Origin: Bog-473 sp963750075 | Lineage (GTDB): Bacteria > Actinomycetota > Acidimicrobiia > Acidimicrobiales > RAAP-2 | DNA length: 64,000 bases | Reading direction: 5' to 3' | Assembly: GCA_963750075.1 (NCBI GenBank) | Contig: CAVVPG010000005.1 | Location: 62,001 to 126,000, forward strand | Part shown: in pieces, positions 1-8,085 of the stretch | Layout of the letters: each line of letters begins with the position of its first letter | Position numbering within the stretch: position 1 is the first letter of the stretch | The notes under the pieces: generated by a model | The model's database searches: none | What the model was told of the DNA's origin: nothing | What the model saw: only the letters and a program-made list of their open reading frames with translations | Program-made: the position numbers and the translations under genes

Positions 1-936
1 CCCTTGCGTGCGAAACCAGTCCACGGTCTCCGTGACCGCCGCGGCAAGAGGGGTGCCCCCGGCGCCGAACGTGGACTCGAATTTGGTGGCGTCGAGCACG
101 AACGGCTCGTCGAACTCGTAGGTCATCTCCACGAGCTCCCTCATGGTCGGGTTGAACAGGCCCAGGCCGCGCATGACCAGCTTGGGGACCGAGCGAATGG
201 CGACCGGGTGCCCCACCTCGCCGGCGACGAGGTCGAGGAGGGCTCTGGTTGTCACCGTCTGGGGCCCGGGAAGGTGCCAGACCTGTCCGATCGCCCGGGA
301 ATCGGTGCCGAGCGTGGCCAGGCCGACCGCGATGTCGGGGACATAGCTGTACGTGTGGGGCAGGTTGGGGTTACCAAGGAAGTCGGCCTTCCGGCCGGCC
401 ACGGCGTGGGCGAAGACACGCTCGCCGAGCGTCGTCTCGGTGACACCCGCGCCGAAGAAGTCCGATGCCCGGCCGATTGCTATCTGGACACGACCGGCTT
501 CGGCGGCTGCGAGCAACTCCTGGGTCATTGCGGCGCGGGCACGACCCTTGACCGTCGTCGCCGCCAGGGGCAGATCCTCGGTCATCGGCTTGCCGTGCGT
601 TGGCCCGTAGGCGTAGAGGTTCTCGAGCGTCACAAGAAGCGCGCCCGTGCGTTCGGCCGCACCCAGGACCCCTCGCTGGAGGGGTGGAAACAGCTTCGGC
701 CACTCTGTGTAGGGGGCGTTGAGACATTGGTAGATGACCGCGGCGCCCTTGGCGGCGTCGATGGCCGCCTCGGGATCGGTGGCATCAGCCGCCCGCCAAT
801 CGACCCCTTCAATCAGCGTGGCGGCCCGGTTCCTCGACACCGCGCGGACCGGAAGCCCCAAGCTGAAGAGGTGCGCCGCGAGGGCCTTTCCGACTTGGCC
901 CGTCCCGAAGACGACGTGGACATGATCCTCGCTCAC
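1..936 (-). CDS. NAD-dependent epimerase/dehydratase family protein (3' end cut by window)
   Basis: Reading leftward from a GTG at 936, this frame stays open for 312 codons to the window edge, so the C-terminus is missing. The N-terminus has a Rossmann nucleotide-binding start with the motif FGTGQVGKALAAHL. It continues as an extended or atypical short-chain dehydrogenase, with NLYAYGP near residue 110 and SYVPDIA in the second half, where the substrate domain begins. An AAAGGA ribosome-binding site precedes the GTG. Members of this family act on nucleotide sugars or other cytoplasmic substrates; the substrate here cannot be told. It is divergent from the small winged-helix regulator at 1068, which could control it. 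Confident of the family, not of the reaction. Confidence 0.85.
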   Translation of the reverse strand, partial: MSEDHVHVVFGTGQVGKALAAHLFSLGLPVRAVSRNRAATLIEGVDWRAADATDPEAAIDAAKGAAVIYQCLNAPYTEWPKLFPPLQRGVLGAAERTGALLVTLENLYAYGPTHGKPMTEDLPLAATTVKGRARAAMTQELLAAAEAGRVQIAIGRASDFFGAGVTETTLGERVFAHAVAGRKADFLGNPNLPHTYSYVPDIAVGLATLGTDSRAIGQVWHLPGPQTVTTRALLDLVAGEVGHPVAIRSVPKLVMRGLGLFNPTMRELVEMTYEFDEPFVLDATKFESTFGAGGTPLAAAVTETVDWFRTQG

Positions 937-1016
937 GGCAGGATCCTTTCGTGAACCCGAGCACGTGACCGTCGTCGGCGGCCGAGCCTCGGTGCCTTCG
1001 ATGACGCTACCCTCGT

Positions 1017-1046
1017 TTGCACAATACATGCAACAGATTTCCGGAA
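1017..1046. promoter_or_regulatory. Two palindromes in a divergent intergenic region (candidate operators)
   Basis: Between the epimerase gene and the regulator gene lie TTGCA-N7-TGCAA (1017-1033) and the perfect 8-bp palindrome TTCCGGAA (1039-1046). They sit just upstream of the likely ATG of the winged-helix regulator at 1068. Binding by that regulator is an inference from position only. Confidence 0.4.
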
Positions 1047-1067
1047 TCTGATGGCTATGGTGCTGAT

Positions 1068-1367
1068 ATGGCGGAGTGGAGCTTCCTGACCAACCACGCC
1101 CGGGTGCTCGTGTGCATCGCTCACGACCCTGGAATGCGTCTTCGTGACATTGCCGCCGCGGTGGGCGTCACTGAGCGGACGGTATTCGGCATCGTCGACG
1201 ATCTCATCGCTCAGGGCTACGTCGACAAGGACAAGGACGGCCGCCGCAACCGCTACTCGATTCGAACCGACCTCCCTCTGGGAGAGAGCCTGGGCCGAGA
1301 GCGGACGATCGGTGACGTGCTGGATCTGCTCGTCGACGCCACGAGGCGAAGTGATGAAGCGACCTGA
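1068..1367 (+). CDS. Small winged-helix (MarR-like) transcriptional regulator
   Basis: A 99-residue DNA-binding protein. It begins MAEWSFLTNHARVLVCIA and contains a classical winged helix: MRLRDIAAAVGVTERTVFGIV is the helix-turn-helix (about residues 24-44), followed by the wing around GYVDKDKDGRRNRYSI. Proteins of this short type are common in Actinobacteria as single-domain regulators. An in-frame start 17 codons upstream (1017) is possible, but the family normally begins at MAEW and the upstream frame overlaps the palindromes, so 1068 is preferred. It is transcribed away from the epimerase gene and has no same-strand partner downstream. Confidence 0.8.
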   Translation: MAEWSFLTNHARVLVCIAHDPGMRLRDIAAAVGVTERTVFGIVDDLIAQGYVDKDKDGRRNRYSIRTDLPLGESLGRERTIGDVLDLLVDATRRSDEAT

Positions 1368-1605
1368 CCCTGGGGCCGAAGCAGTAGCCGAATGCCCGGC
1401 CGAGATGTGGTGGCGCGCAGACATGTAGTCGGTCATGAACGGGCTTCTCACCTGTCGCCGGCTGGATAAACCTATCCCTGCCTTCCTGGGCACCCGACTC
1501 TCGTCGACGCCCTCCCGAGATCCGTCGTTCCGCGCCGGGGTTGCCATGATCTAACGGTCTCTCCGCAGCGCACCTCGTCAGTGATCAGGTCGAGCCATGG
1601 TCCCT

Positions 1606-2580
1606 CTAACGGGCGAGCGCGCCCGGCCCGAGCCGCCGCCGGAGGTCTCCCTCGAACTCCCGCACGGCCGGCCCCGCGTGCTGCTCCTTCAGCATGGTCA
1701 AAGTCGGGTAGCCCGAGTCACGCTCGGCGTCCCACTCGTCGGCGAACCGGCCGCTTTCGATGTCCTCGGCGAGCGCGCGCATGGTCGTGAGGAAGTCGAG
1801 GTGGTCGTAGCGGCCGCGGCGGGTGAGCTGGCCGTACTGGCTTGTGGGAGAGTGGAATTCCGACTGCACCGCGTACCCGACCTCGCGCAGCAGCCGGTAT
1901 GTGCGCTCTACCTCACCGGACAACACAAGCTCGGTAATGACCGCTTCAAGCGGGATGCCACGCTCGAGCATCGTCTGGACGAACGCAGTGTTGACAGCCG
2001 TCAGCGCTGGGGACAGCACCTGCTCGACGCCAAGATCGAGGACCGCTTCCTGCATGGCGGTCAGCTCGATGGCGCCCTGCTTCAAACCCCCGATAGCCCG
2101 CGCCACAGCGAGGACGCGCTGCAGGGCGCGACCAGATATGTCGCGGTGGACTCCAACGGCAGTGATAAAGCCGATGCCCTCCTCGTAGCACCGGCGCACC
2201 TCCGGGCCGAGCATGCGAGGCGCCACCAGGCCCGCATCGCCCGGTGGCACCAGACGGTCGAAGGCCAATGTGTACCCGCTTGCCACGACAATGCAGGAAG
2301 CAGGTTTCGGCCGGAGGCTCAACAGGGGGATGACATCATCGGGCACGAGTATGCAGACGACGTCGGCCTCGTCGGCCTCGGCGATCTCATGGGTGTCAAA
2401 ACCATCGTCGACGGCCTGCTCGCGTGTCGCGTCCCGGCGCACGCAAACCACCGGCCGGCAACCACTGTCCCGGAGATTGAGTGCCCACGAGCGACCCTGA
2501 TTGCCGTAACCCACAACCGCCACGGTCTCCGCGCTCAAGACTCCCAGGTCGGCGTCGTCCTCGTAGTAGATCGTCGTCAT
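1606..2580 (-). CDS. Divergent ketol-acid reductoisomerase-like protein
   Basis: This 324-residue protein has the class I ketol-acid reductoisomerase (IlvC) fold signature. It starts MTTIYYEDDADLG, then has a Rossmann motif VAVVGYGNQGRSWALNLRDSG and a C-terminal knotted domain containing DLGVEQ and a degenerate SPTSQYG (SNTAEYG-like). Length matches bacterial IlvC. However, residues that form the active site differ: the usual PKGPG is PRMLG, and the Glu pair of the ECLHEL helix is reduced to AVITEL, losing one metal ligand. It may not catalyse acetohydroxyacid isomeroreduction. No other isoleucine/valine genes are nearby. The frame is open upstream to 2745, but MTTIYY at 2580 matches the family start. 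Confidence 0.8.
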   Translation of the reverse strand: MTTIYYEDDADLGVLSAETVAVVGYGNQGRSWALNLRDSGCRPVVCVRRDATREQAVDDGFDTHEIAEADEADVVCILVPDDVIPLLSLRPKPASCIVVASGYTLAFDRLVPPGDAGLVAPRMLGPEVRRCYEEGIGFITAVGVHRDISGRALQRVLAVARAIGGLKQGAIELTAMQEAVLDLGVEQVLSPALTAVNTAFVQTMLERGIPLEAVITELVLSGEVERTYRLLREVGYAVQSEFHSPTSQYGQLTRRGRYDHLDFLTTMRALAEDIESGRFADEWDAERDSGYPTLTMLKEQHAGPAVREFEGDLRRRLGPGALAR

Positions 2581-2894
2581 GGGAGTCATCATGGCGCGTC
2601 GGACTGGCTCAGCGCGCGTTCTGTCGCAAGTTCTCTGGGACGGTGCAGAGCGGAACCGTCCATATGCGCGGGTGGCCAGGAGCGACTTCTCCTTGACGTT
2701 GCGCATACCGATGGATCGCTCTGGCGCGCTTGCCGAAGTTCGCACTCCGGTTCTCCGACCGTAAATAGGGGATCACCGAGCCGGCGAACTGGGATATTTA
2801 GCCCTGTTGAGTCTTGATGCGATATTGGCTGGTTGCGGCGAACTACTTCCTCCCGGGCCAGTTGTTGAGGCCACGGTGAGGCAGCTGCATCATC
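2581..2894. other. Intergenic stretch without a supported gene
   Basis: This gap lies between the ketol-acid reductoisomerase-like gene start and the stop of the PPOX-family gene. The reductoisomerase frame stays open through part of it (to 2745), but that extension is Arg/Ser-rich and unlike the family. No RNA gene or clear terminator is seen. Confidence 0.4.
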
Positions 2895-3329
2895 TCAGAA
2901 GAGCCAAGAATCGTCAGAGGCGACATCTGCCAAGCGCCGTCCGCTCACCACCTTCGGAGTGATCACGACCCATATGTTGTGAATCCCCTTCTTCCAGGGT
3001 TGCGGCGGGGCACCGTCGATCTGTCCTATCAGTTCGGACAGGCGCTCAAATTCGACTTCTTCAGCGGCACCACGAATCAGAACGCTCCATCCCGAATGGC
3101 TGACTGTGTCTATGTGGTCAACTTGAAAGGCGATATCCCTTTCATCCAGGCTGCGCACTTTCGAACCTGCTTCAGAACGGAAGACAATCGTATTTCCAGC
3201 GACGGCATAGTTGACCGGGACCGCCGCTAATCCCAGTTTGTCTTGATAGACGAGGCGACCGACAGCCTGTTTTCTGAGCAACATGAAGCACTCGTCCCAT
3301 GAGAGTTCCTCGAGAATTCTCCTCGGCAT
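2895..3329 (-). CDS. Pyridoxamine 5'-phosphate oxidase (PPOX) family flavin-binding protein
   Basis: A 144-residue single-domain split-barrel protein. It begins with a short helix (LEELSWDECFMLLRKQAVGR), followed by strands typical of PPOX-like flavin-nucleotide-binding proteins: GRLVYQDKLGLAAVPVNYAV, then TIVFRSEAGSKVRSL, and later SVLIRGAAEEV. The motif order and length fit the family in which FMN or F420 is bound at a dimer interface. The substrate is unknown; several mycobacterial homologues belong to the hypoxia/dormancy response. It is alone, with repeat copy A immediately upstream of its start side. Confidence 0.82.
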   Translation of the reverse strand: MPRRILEELSWDECFMLLRKQAVGRLVYQDKLGLAAVPVNYAVAGNTIVFRSEAGSKVRSLDERDIAFQVDHIDTVSHSGWSVLIRGAAEEVEFERLSELIGQIDGAPPQPWKKGIHNIWVVITPKVVSGRRLADVASDDSWLF

Positions 3330-3442
3330 GGGTCAAAGCGTACGGGGCTTCAACTGTGAGCTTCAGAGTCCAAGGACCCTTTTGCCACTGAGACGTCATC
3401 ATGGGGGATGAATCGCCGGATGGGGGGGCACCCCGAGCCGGT

Positions 3443-3595
3443 GGCAATCAAATGGGTGGTACCGAGAAGACGGCGGTATACCCCCTGGACGAGAGGCCCG
3501 CCTCAGGAGCACTGGAGCGAACGGGCAAGACGGCGTGGATAACCCAGACCGGCCTCCGGAGCCGGTGGCGCAGGTTCGAGTCCTGCCGAGGGCGC
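3443..3595 (+). repeat. Dispersed repeat copy A with tRNA-Arg(CCG) 3'-half
   Basis: A 153-bp copy of the dispersed repeat. It starts at GGCAATCAAATGGG and ends at 3595 in a tRNA 3' half: anticodon stem-loop CCGGC-CTCCGGA-GCCGG (loop anticodon CCG), a short variable region, T arm GCAGG-TTCGAGT-CCTGC and acceptor strand CGAGGGC. No 5' half of a tRNA precedes it, so it is not a functional tRNA gene. It aligns over its full length with copies B and C. It carries only one GGCAATC, not the tandem pair of B and C. Confidence 0.82.
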
Positions 3596-3608
3596 TCTCA
3601 GCCCGGGA

Positions 3609-3840
3609 CTATTCGGCTCGCAATGCCTCGGCTATGCGTATGGAGTGCCTCGTCGGGCGGGAACGGTAGCGACCAAATTGGCAAACCAACAACGCCGCCG
3701 GAACTGCGAGCCCGACCATAACGAGGGGAAGCGGAGGCACGTCCACCAGGGGGACTCGTGCAGTGACTTCGTGCCATGTCCACCTGCCCACGACAATTCC
3801 CAAGGGAATCCCGATCAAGAGCCCGACGCAGGGGATCGCA
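3609..3840 (-). pseudogene. Remnant of an FtsX-like ABC transporter permease (C-terminal end)
   Basis: The minus strand encodes WQATAIPCVGLLIGIPLGIV, then GRWTWHEV, a second hydrophobic segment (PLVMVGLAVPAALLVCQF), and a basic tail ending LRAE. This is the typical last membrane pair and tail of actinobacterial FtsX-family permeases. Nothing upstream on this strand supplies the rest of the protein, so it is a truncated leftover. It starts only 13 bp past the end of repeat copy A, suggesting the truncation is connected with the recombination junction. Confidence 0.65.
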
Positions 3841-4026
3841 GTCGCCTGCCAGTGCACGATCAGGCTGGAGCGTTGAGCCCTGTGGCGCGCAACACGGCCA
3901 TTTCCATACGCCGCGAGCGACTCGGGGTGATTGTTGCACCAAAGCACTTTCGATGCTTGATCGTCAACCTGCCCCACCCGTTCGGCGACCGGGGACACGC
4001 GTTCCCAGCCGTGGTTTCTCGGATAC

Positions 4027-5208
4027 TTAGAAGAGACGATACAGCTTGGTCCCGTTCTCACCGAGGATCTTGCGGCGTGACTCCGGGCGAAGCGTGGTCA
4101 TGGCCTCGTGCACGTGTTGGAGGGGCTTGGGCCAGAGAGCGGTGGGATGGGGAAAGTCGGTCTCGAAGAGGATGTTGTCTTCGCCGACCTTGTCGACCAA
4201 CTGCTGGAGGTCCCCGCGCCCATTCTCGAACCACATCGTGGCGAACCAGTTCGACTTGAAGTACTCAGACGGGGAGCGCTCGAGCGCGGCTGCTTGTACC
4301 GGTGCGTTCTCGGGCAGTTCCCAGTCCATTGTCTCGAGGATGAATGGCACCCAGCCGATCCCACTTTCCACGCAGACCATCTTGAGCTTGGGAAAACGAT
4401 CGAAAAGCCCTGAGAAAATAGTGTTGATCACCACGCGAGCGCTCCCGATGAACAGCATGGATCCGCCGATGGCGGGCTTGACGAACTCGTCCTGGGATTC
4501 CCAGAAGTATTGGCCGTAGAAGTTCATGGCTGTGAGGCTCGCTCCGATGTGGAAGTGGACCGGGAGCTCAAGATCGGCACAGACCTCCCAGAGGGGGTCC
4601 CAGGCCCTGTTGGCCAGGTCCGGTGAGCCGAGATCCTGGGGGTCCGACGTCATGTTGATCCCTCGGAGCCCGAGGCCTCCGATCCGTTGGGCCTCCCGGA
4701 CGCATTCGTCGATGTCCCAAGCCGGCAGGATGGGCATGGGCAACAACCGGTTATTCGTGCGCTGCTGGATCTCCGCTCGAGAGTCGTTGAAGATTTCTAA
4801 ACAGAGTCGTCGCAGCGCGAGATCCTTCACCTCCCCGAGTGTCTGGCCCCCTAGACCAAGCGCGTTTGGATACAGGACCTGGTACTCGATGCCCATGTCG
4901 TCGAGTACCTCAAGGCGAGCGTCGACGTCCCACGCTGCAACATGGGCGCGTTCGAAGTCCCACTCGATCATTGATTCCAAGAAGGGATGCTTCACTCCGT
5001 CCCGATCGATGGTGCTTCCGCCGCCGGCCTTTCCGACCGGCGTCCCCTCAACGACCCACTGACGCTCCCCGTCGACGTCCTCGACGTGCAGGATCTGATC
5101 CCTGTAGGCCGCGGGTGCTCGCTTGGTCCAAAGGTCCGCGACGTCGGTGAAGTGTGAATCGGCGTCCAGAACAATCAGTCCCTCCGGCACTTCGGCGGCA
5201 GGAGTCAT
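4027..5208 (-). CDS. Amidohydrolase-family (amidohydrolase 2) metal-dependent hydrolase
   Basis: A 393-residue TIM-barrel amidohydrolase of the ACMSD-like group (Amidohydro_2). Visible features are the first-strand motif DADSHFTD near residue 17, the HFHIGA motif in the middle (metal-site His) and the late FETDFPHP motif with the catalytic Asp. These enzymes use a divalent metal for hydrolysis or decarboxylation of ring-derived substrates; the substrate is not identifiable. The ATG at 5208 is chosen because GGAGGA lies 9 bases upstream; a GTG at 5238 in the same frame lacks such a site. It stands alone in repeat-delimited unit 2. Confidence 0.85.
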   Translation of the reverse strand: MTPAAEVPEGLIVLDADSHFTDVADLWTKRAPAAYRDQILHVEDVDGERQWVVEGTPVGKAGGGSTIDRDGVKHPFLESMIEWDFERAHVAAWDVDARLEVLDDMGIEYQVLYPNALGLGGQTLGEVKDLALRRLCLEIFNDSRAEIQQRTNNRLLPMPILPAWDIDECVREAQRIGGLGLRGINMTSDPQDLGSPDLANRAWDPLWEVCADLELPVHFHIGASLTAMNFYGQYFWESQDEFVKPAIGGSMLFIGSARVVINTIFSGLFDRFPKLKMVCVESGIGWVPFILETMDWELPENAPVQAAALERSPSEYFKSNWFATMWFENGRGDLQQLVDKVGEDNILFETDFPHPTALWPKPLQHVHEAMTTLRPESRRKILGENGTKLYRLF

Positions 5209-5881
5209 CTGATCGGATCCTCCAGATTTCGAGGGCACAATGCACGAACCTTACGCCTCGCGGGCTACCTATGTGCCTTGACGCCCGCACGATGCGTCCC
5301 TGACGCCAAGGACTGCCCCGATGCTCGGGACGGTGGCCAGACGCTGCAGAGACACTCCTGCCATCACACTCGCCGCCGACGTCGTCCGGGTCGTCTTGGT
5401 TGCGACGCGGGGCAACGAGGCATTCTGGTCATCTTGACCCCTTGGGCTCGTTCTCCGCGAGAGGATCTCGGGTCCGTTGACCGATGAGCTTCCTCTCCCA
5501 ACAGCCCATCCTGTGCTCAGCCGCCCTGAACCGGTCGGTGTTTCTCACCGAAAGGCAACCAATCTTGGCTCGTTCGGGCATTGCCAGCCATCACCTCACG
5601 CGCCGGCTTCCATAGAGGCCAAAGTCCCCTGCGGCATGGACTTACAGTCCCTCAGAATGTCAACCACGGCCGCTTCATCGCGGGCGCTGCTGTGTTCGCC
5701 CTGGAAGCCGACGCCGCCCGGATAGGGCCCCCGCGCATTGTTCCACGGCCGTTGGGTACGCGATCCGGCGTCAGGATTCACAACAACCAAACAACACACA
5801 CCCAAGGAAGTCTGTCGCTGGCGAGCACCTGAACGCGGATCTAGTCTTCGGAACATCTCAATCGCTCGGCCACCCATTCGA
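5209..5881. other. Gene-poor stretch, no supported gene
   Basis: Roughly 670 bases upstream of the amidohydrolase gene. Several short frames exist on both strands, but none has a recognisable domain, membrane pattern and ribosome-binding site together. A minus-strand frame ending at 5596 finishes in a protein-like stretch (DEAAVVDILRDCKSMPQGTL) that may be the tail of a decayed gene. By eye it is less GC-rich than its surroundings. Confidence 0.4.
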
Positions 5882-6181
5882 ATGGAAGATCCGGCGTCTG
5901 GACCGCGCTCGAAGCGGGTCCAACACCGCGCCGCCTTTTGGGTCTCGCATTCCGTCGGCCTGATTGTTGGAACTGGGTTTGTCGTTGGCTTGTTGTTCGG
6001 ATTCGTCCTCTGGTATGGGGACTCCAAGGATGGCGTCGGGGGGCTCGGACAGTTGATCTTCGACGTTGTCTTTCTGGGACTCGTCGTTGGCACCCTTCTC
6101 GTGTTGGTGCTGCTCGTCATCATCGGCGCATGGAGTGGACGCGATCCCAGAAGACGGTCACTGCGTGCGGCTCGAAAGTGA
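5882..6181 (+). CDS. Small two-helix membrane protein, unknown function
   Basis: A 99-residue protein with a basic N-terminal segment (SGPRSKRVQHR). Two strongly hydrophobic helices follow, VGLIVGTGFVVGLLFGFVLW and FDVVFLGLVVGTLLVLVLLV, and then an Arg-rich cytoplasmic tail. The hydrophobic pattern argues that the frame is real. The ATG at 5882 lacks a clear ribosome-binding site, and the frame is open further upstream to 5738, so the start is uncertain. No family recognised. Confidence 0.5.
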   Translation: MEDPASGPRSKRVQHRAAFWVSHSVGLIVGTGFVVGLLFGFVLWYGDSKDGVGGLGQLIFDVVFLGLVVGTLLVLVLLVIIGAWSGRDPRRRSLRAARK

Positions 6182-6419
6182 AGCCGGTGACGGGGAAACG
6201 TCGGCAACCAAAGCTTTGACCACGCGCAACCGGCGCGGATACCGGATGGCCTGCCATCATGAAACCCCTCCCCCCGATGTGCCGAAGTGTCCCACTGTCC
6301 CGGCGAACGGGGCAGGTCTGTCAGGCCAGAACCGCAGTAACCGTTCCCCGAGTTCATCGGCTCCAAAGGCTCCGATGACAACCGACTCGGTATCCCCTCA
6401 ATCGCCAAGGCAGGAACAT

Positions 6420-6581
6420 TCAGGAAGTTGTAGCGGCGCGAACTTCCTCAACCGCTCGGTCGTAGTCGCTCTCCCTGACAGTTAGTCCGAGGCGCTCGGG
6501 AGCCGACGCCACCTCGGCTCGATCTGGAACACAGATTGCTTCGGCCCACTCAGCGACGAAGTGGATCAACACCGAACGCAT
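6420..6581 (-). CDS. Possible 53-residue small protein
   Basis: A short frame beginning MRSVLIHFVAEWAEAI and ending in an acidic/basic helix (ESDYDRAVEEVRAA). An AGGGTG sequence sits just upstream of the ATG and the composition looks protein-like, with a regular amphipathic C-terminal helix. No family recognised and no partner gene adjacent. Offered as a plausible small protein rather than a certain one. Confidence 0.4.
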   Translation of the reverse strand: MRSVLIHFVAEWAEAICVPDRAEVASAPERLGLTVRESDYDRAVEEVRAATTS

Positions 6582-6953
6582 GTGGGCACCCTACGGGAGG
6601 CCTTGGCCCGAGATTCTGATTCAGAGGGAGCCGTCATGTCCTTCAGGTTGTGCTACCGGCAGGCTCCCGGGGTGAACAGAGCCCGGACGGTCAGCGAGGA
6701 GTCAGCGCACATCGGCCCTCCGAAACTGCGCCCGACTGACACCGGGGGGAACGGCCGTGCACAACGGTACGGTTGTACACGAGTGTTTGGCCAACGTCGC
6801 CGATTGGGAGCACGGGCGTAGGAGGAAGGCTGCCCCACTCGTCTGCATGCGGCACCCCGTCCCAGCAGCGAGAATGGGGGCAGGGAGGGTCCTTCAGTTT
6901 AATGGATGGCGGAGGTATGAGGACAACGCCTCGCCGCGGAGATGAGAACGCGA
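6582..6953. other. Intergenic stretch without a supported gene
   Basis: No frame here combines a start site, ribosome-binding site and recognisable protein features. No tRNA-derived repeat is found. It borders the stop of the Thr-rich protein gene. Confidence 0.4.
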
Positions 6954-7457
6954 CTAAGGCGTCGTTGTCGTGGTCGTCGATGTTGTCGTGGTCGTCGATG
7001 TTGTCGTGGTCGTCGATGTTGTCGAGGTCGTCGATGTTGTCGTGGTGGTACTCGTCGTCGAACTCGTGGTGGTTGTTGATGTTGACGTCGTCGTGGTACC
7101 TGATGTGGTGGTGGTGGTTTTCGGGCGAGTGGTCGTGGTGGTTTTCGGGCGAGTGGTCGTGGTCGTGGTGGGACGCGCAACAACTGTCGTCGCCGAGACC
7201 GAGGCCAGCACTGTCGGCATGGTGGGCGTGGTCGTCAATTTTGGTCGAGACCCAGCCGTTATCGCGAGGGTTGTCGTGGTGGCCGAGATCGTGTTCGGCG
7301 CTTTCGTTGGAGCTGTCGTGGGAGACGTCGTGTGCGCAAGCGGCTTCGCTAGCGCTGACGGCACGACCCTCGCGGTGTCGGGCCGTTCAGCCGGATGTGC
7401 GACGATCAGTCCCACACCGAGAGCGATTATCACGGCGAGGAGCAGCGTGAGTCTCAA
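6954..7457 (-). CDS. Membrane-anchored or secreted Thr-rich (mucin-like) protein
   Basis: The protein has one N-terminal hydrophobic segment (RLTLLLAVIIALGVGLIVAH), then about 140 residues dominated by Thr, Pro and Ser, ending in long runs of TTTTS units. Such tails are usually extracellular and often glycosylated. The printed start is a TTG at 7457; the frame remains open upstream with an Arg-rich stretch (NREDRRIRLRL), so the true start may lie a little further up. There is no globular domain. Similar Thr-rich tails end the two paralogues at 39113-41074 and 41084-42343. Confidence 0.5.
   Translation of the reverse strand: MRLTLLLAVIIALGVGLIVAHPAERPDTARVVPSALAKPLAHTTSPTTAPTKAPNTISATTTTLAITAGSRPKLTTTPTMPTVLASVSATTVVARPTTTTTTRPKTTTTTRPKTTTTTSGTTTTSTSTTTTSSTTSTTTTTSTTSTTSTTTTTSTTTTTSTTTTTTP
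6957..7170. repeat. Low-complexity codon repeat (Thr/Ser tail coding)
   Basis: Short units such as GTCGTCGATGTTGTCGTG recur many times. Read on the minus strand they encode Thr/Ser runs. The period follows codons and there are no unique spacers, so this is not a CRISPR array. Confidence 0.7.
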
Positions 7458-7836
7458 ACGGATCCTGCGGTCTTCTCGATTCAGTATGGATTCCTCGTAA
7501 GGGTTCAGCCTGGCCTCCCGTTGCCACCGTCTAGCTCTTCAACGCGGGCAAAGGCGAAGCCTGCGTTGAAGAGACTCCTTGATGACGCAATTGGGCCCGA
7601 CAGTCCCTCTTTTGAGGGTAACAAGCCCCTGTCGGAGGATCTAACCCACGACCAAACCCCTATTTCTGCTGGCCAAGGACGAATGGACATCAGCGGGACG
7701 CGCTCAATCCCATTACCCCAAGCAAGGCCGACCCTCGGACTGCCCCCATGGTGCCTGTTTCGGTAGGTGGCAGGCAAACAATCGCGAGCGGTTAGGCCGA
7801 TGGGCTCTAGACCGAAGGATCTTGGCAATCCAAATT
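7458..7836. other. Intergenic stretch upstream of repeat copy B
   Basis: Nothing convincing is encoded here. A minus-strand frame (7505-7828) lacks any recognisable feature. The first TTGGCAATC motif of repeat copy B lies at 7822-7830. Confidence 0.4.
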
Positions 7837-7987
7837 GGCAATCAAATGGGCGTCACTGACGAGACGCTGACGACCACCTGGACGAGAGCGCCAGTTCAGG
7901 ACGACCACATCGAACGCGAACGACGGGCTGGAAGACTCAGACCGGCCTCCGGAGCCGGTGACCCAGGTTCGAGTCCTGCCGGGGGCG
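7837..7987 (+). repeat. Dispersed repeat copy B with tRNA-Arg(CCG) 3'-half
   Basis: A 151-bp copy colinear with copies A and C. The tRNA-like 3' part keeps the stem-loop CCGGC-CTCCGGA-GCCGG and the T arm, ending CGGGGGC-G. Just upstream is a tandem pair TTGGCAATC (7822-7830 and 7835-7843), 13 bp apart, also seen at copy C. Such direct repeats resemble arm-type integrase binding sites; that role is an inference. Confidence 0.82.
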
Positions 7988-8085
7988 ATCTCTGCCGGGG
8001 ACGCTCTTTCGCCCCGCGAGGTCCCGAGATTTCGAGCAGCTCTGTCGGTGATTGTGACGTTCGTCCCTGTCGCCACGACCGGGCA

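Noticed and set aside
4..954. Long plus-strand frame over the epimerase gene
   Set aside because: The opposite strand encodes a clear Rossmann-fold epimerase with a ribosome-binding site; the plus frame has no domain.
1597..2817. 406-residue plus-strand frame
   Set aside because: Antisense of the ketol-acid reductoisomerase-like gene; no recognisable features.
3541..3595. A functional tRNA-Arg gene at repeat copy A (and likewise B and C)
   Set aside because: Only the 3' half is present; no matching 5' acceptor strand (GCCCCCG-like) or D arm precedes it, so a cloverleaf cannot form.
6957..7170. CRISPR-like array of short repeats
   Set aside because: The repeats follow the codon period of a Thr/Ser tail, have no unique spacers of constant length and no cas genes are near.
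6970..7500. Plus-strand Val-rich reading frame
   Set aside because: It is the antisense of the Thr repeat; a poly-Val/Asp protein without a signal or domain is implausible.
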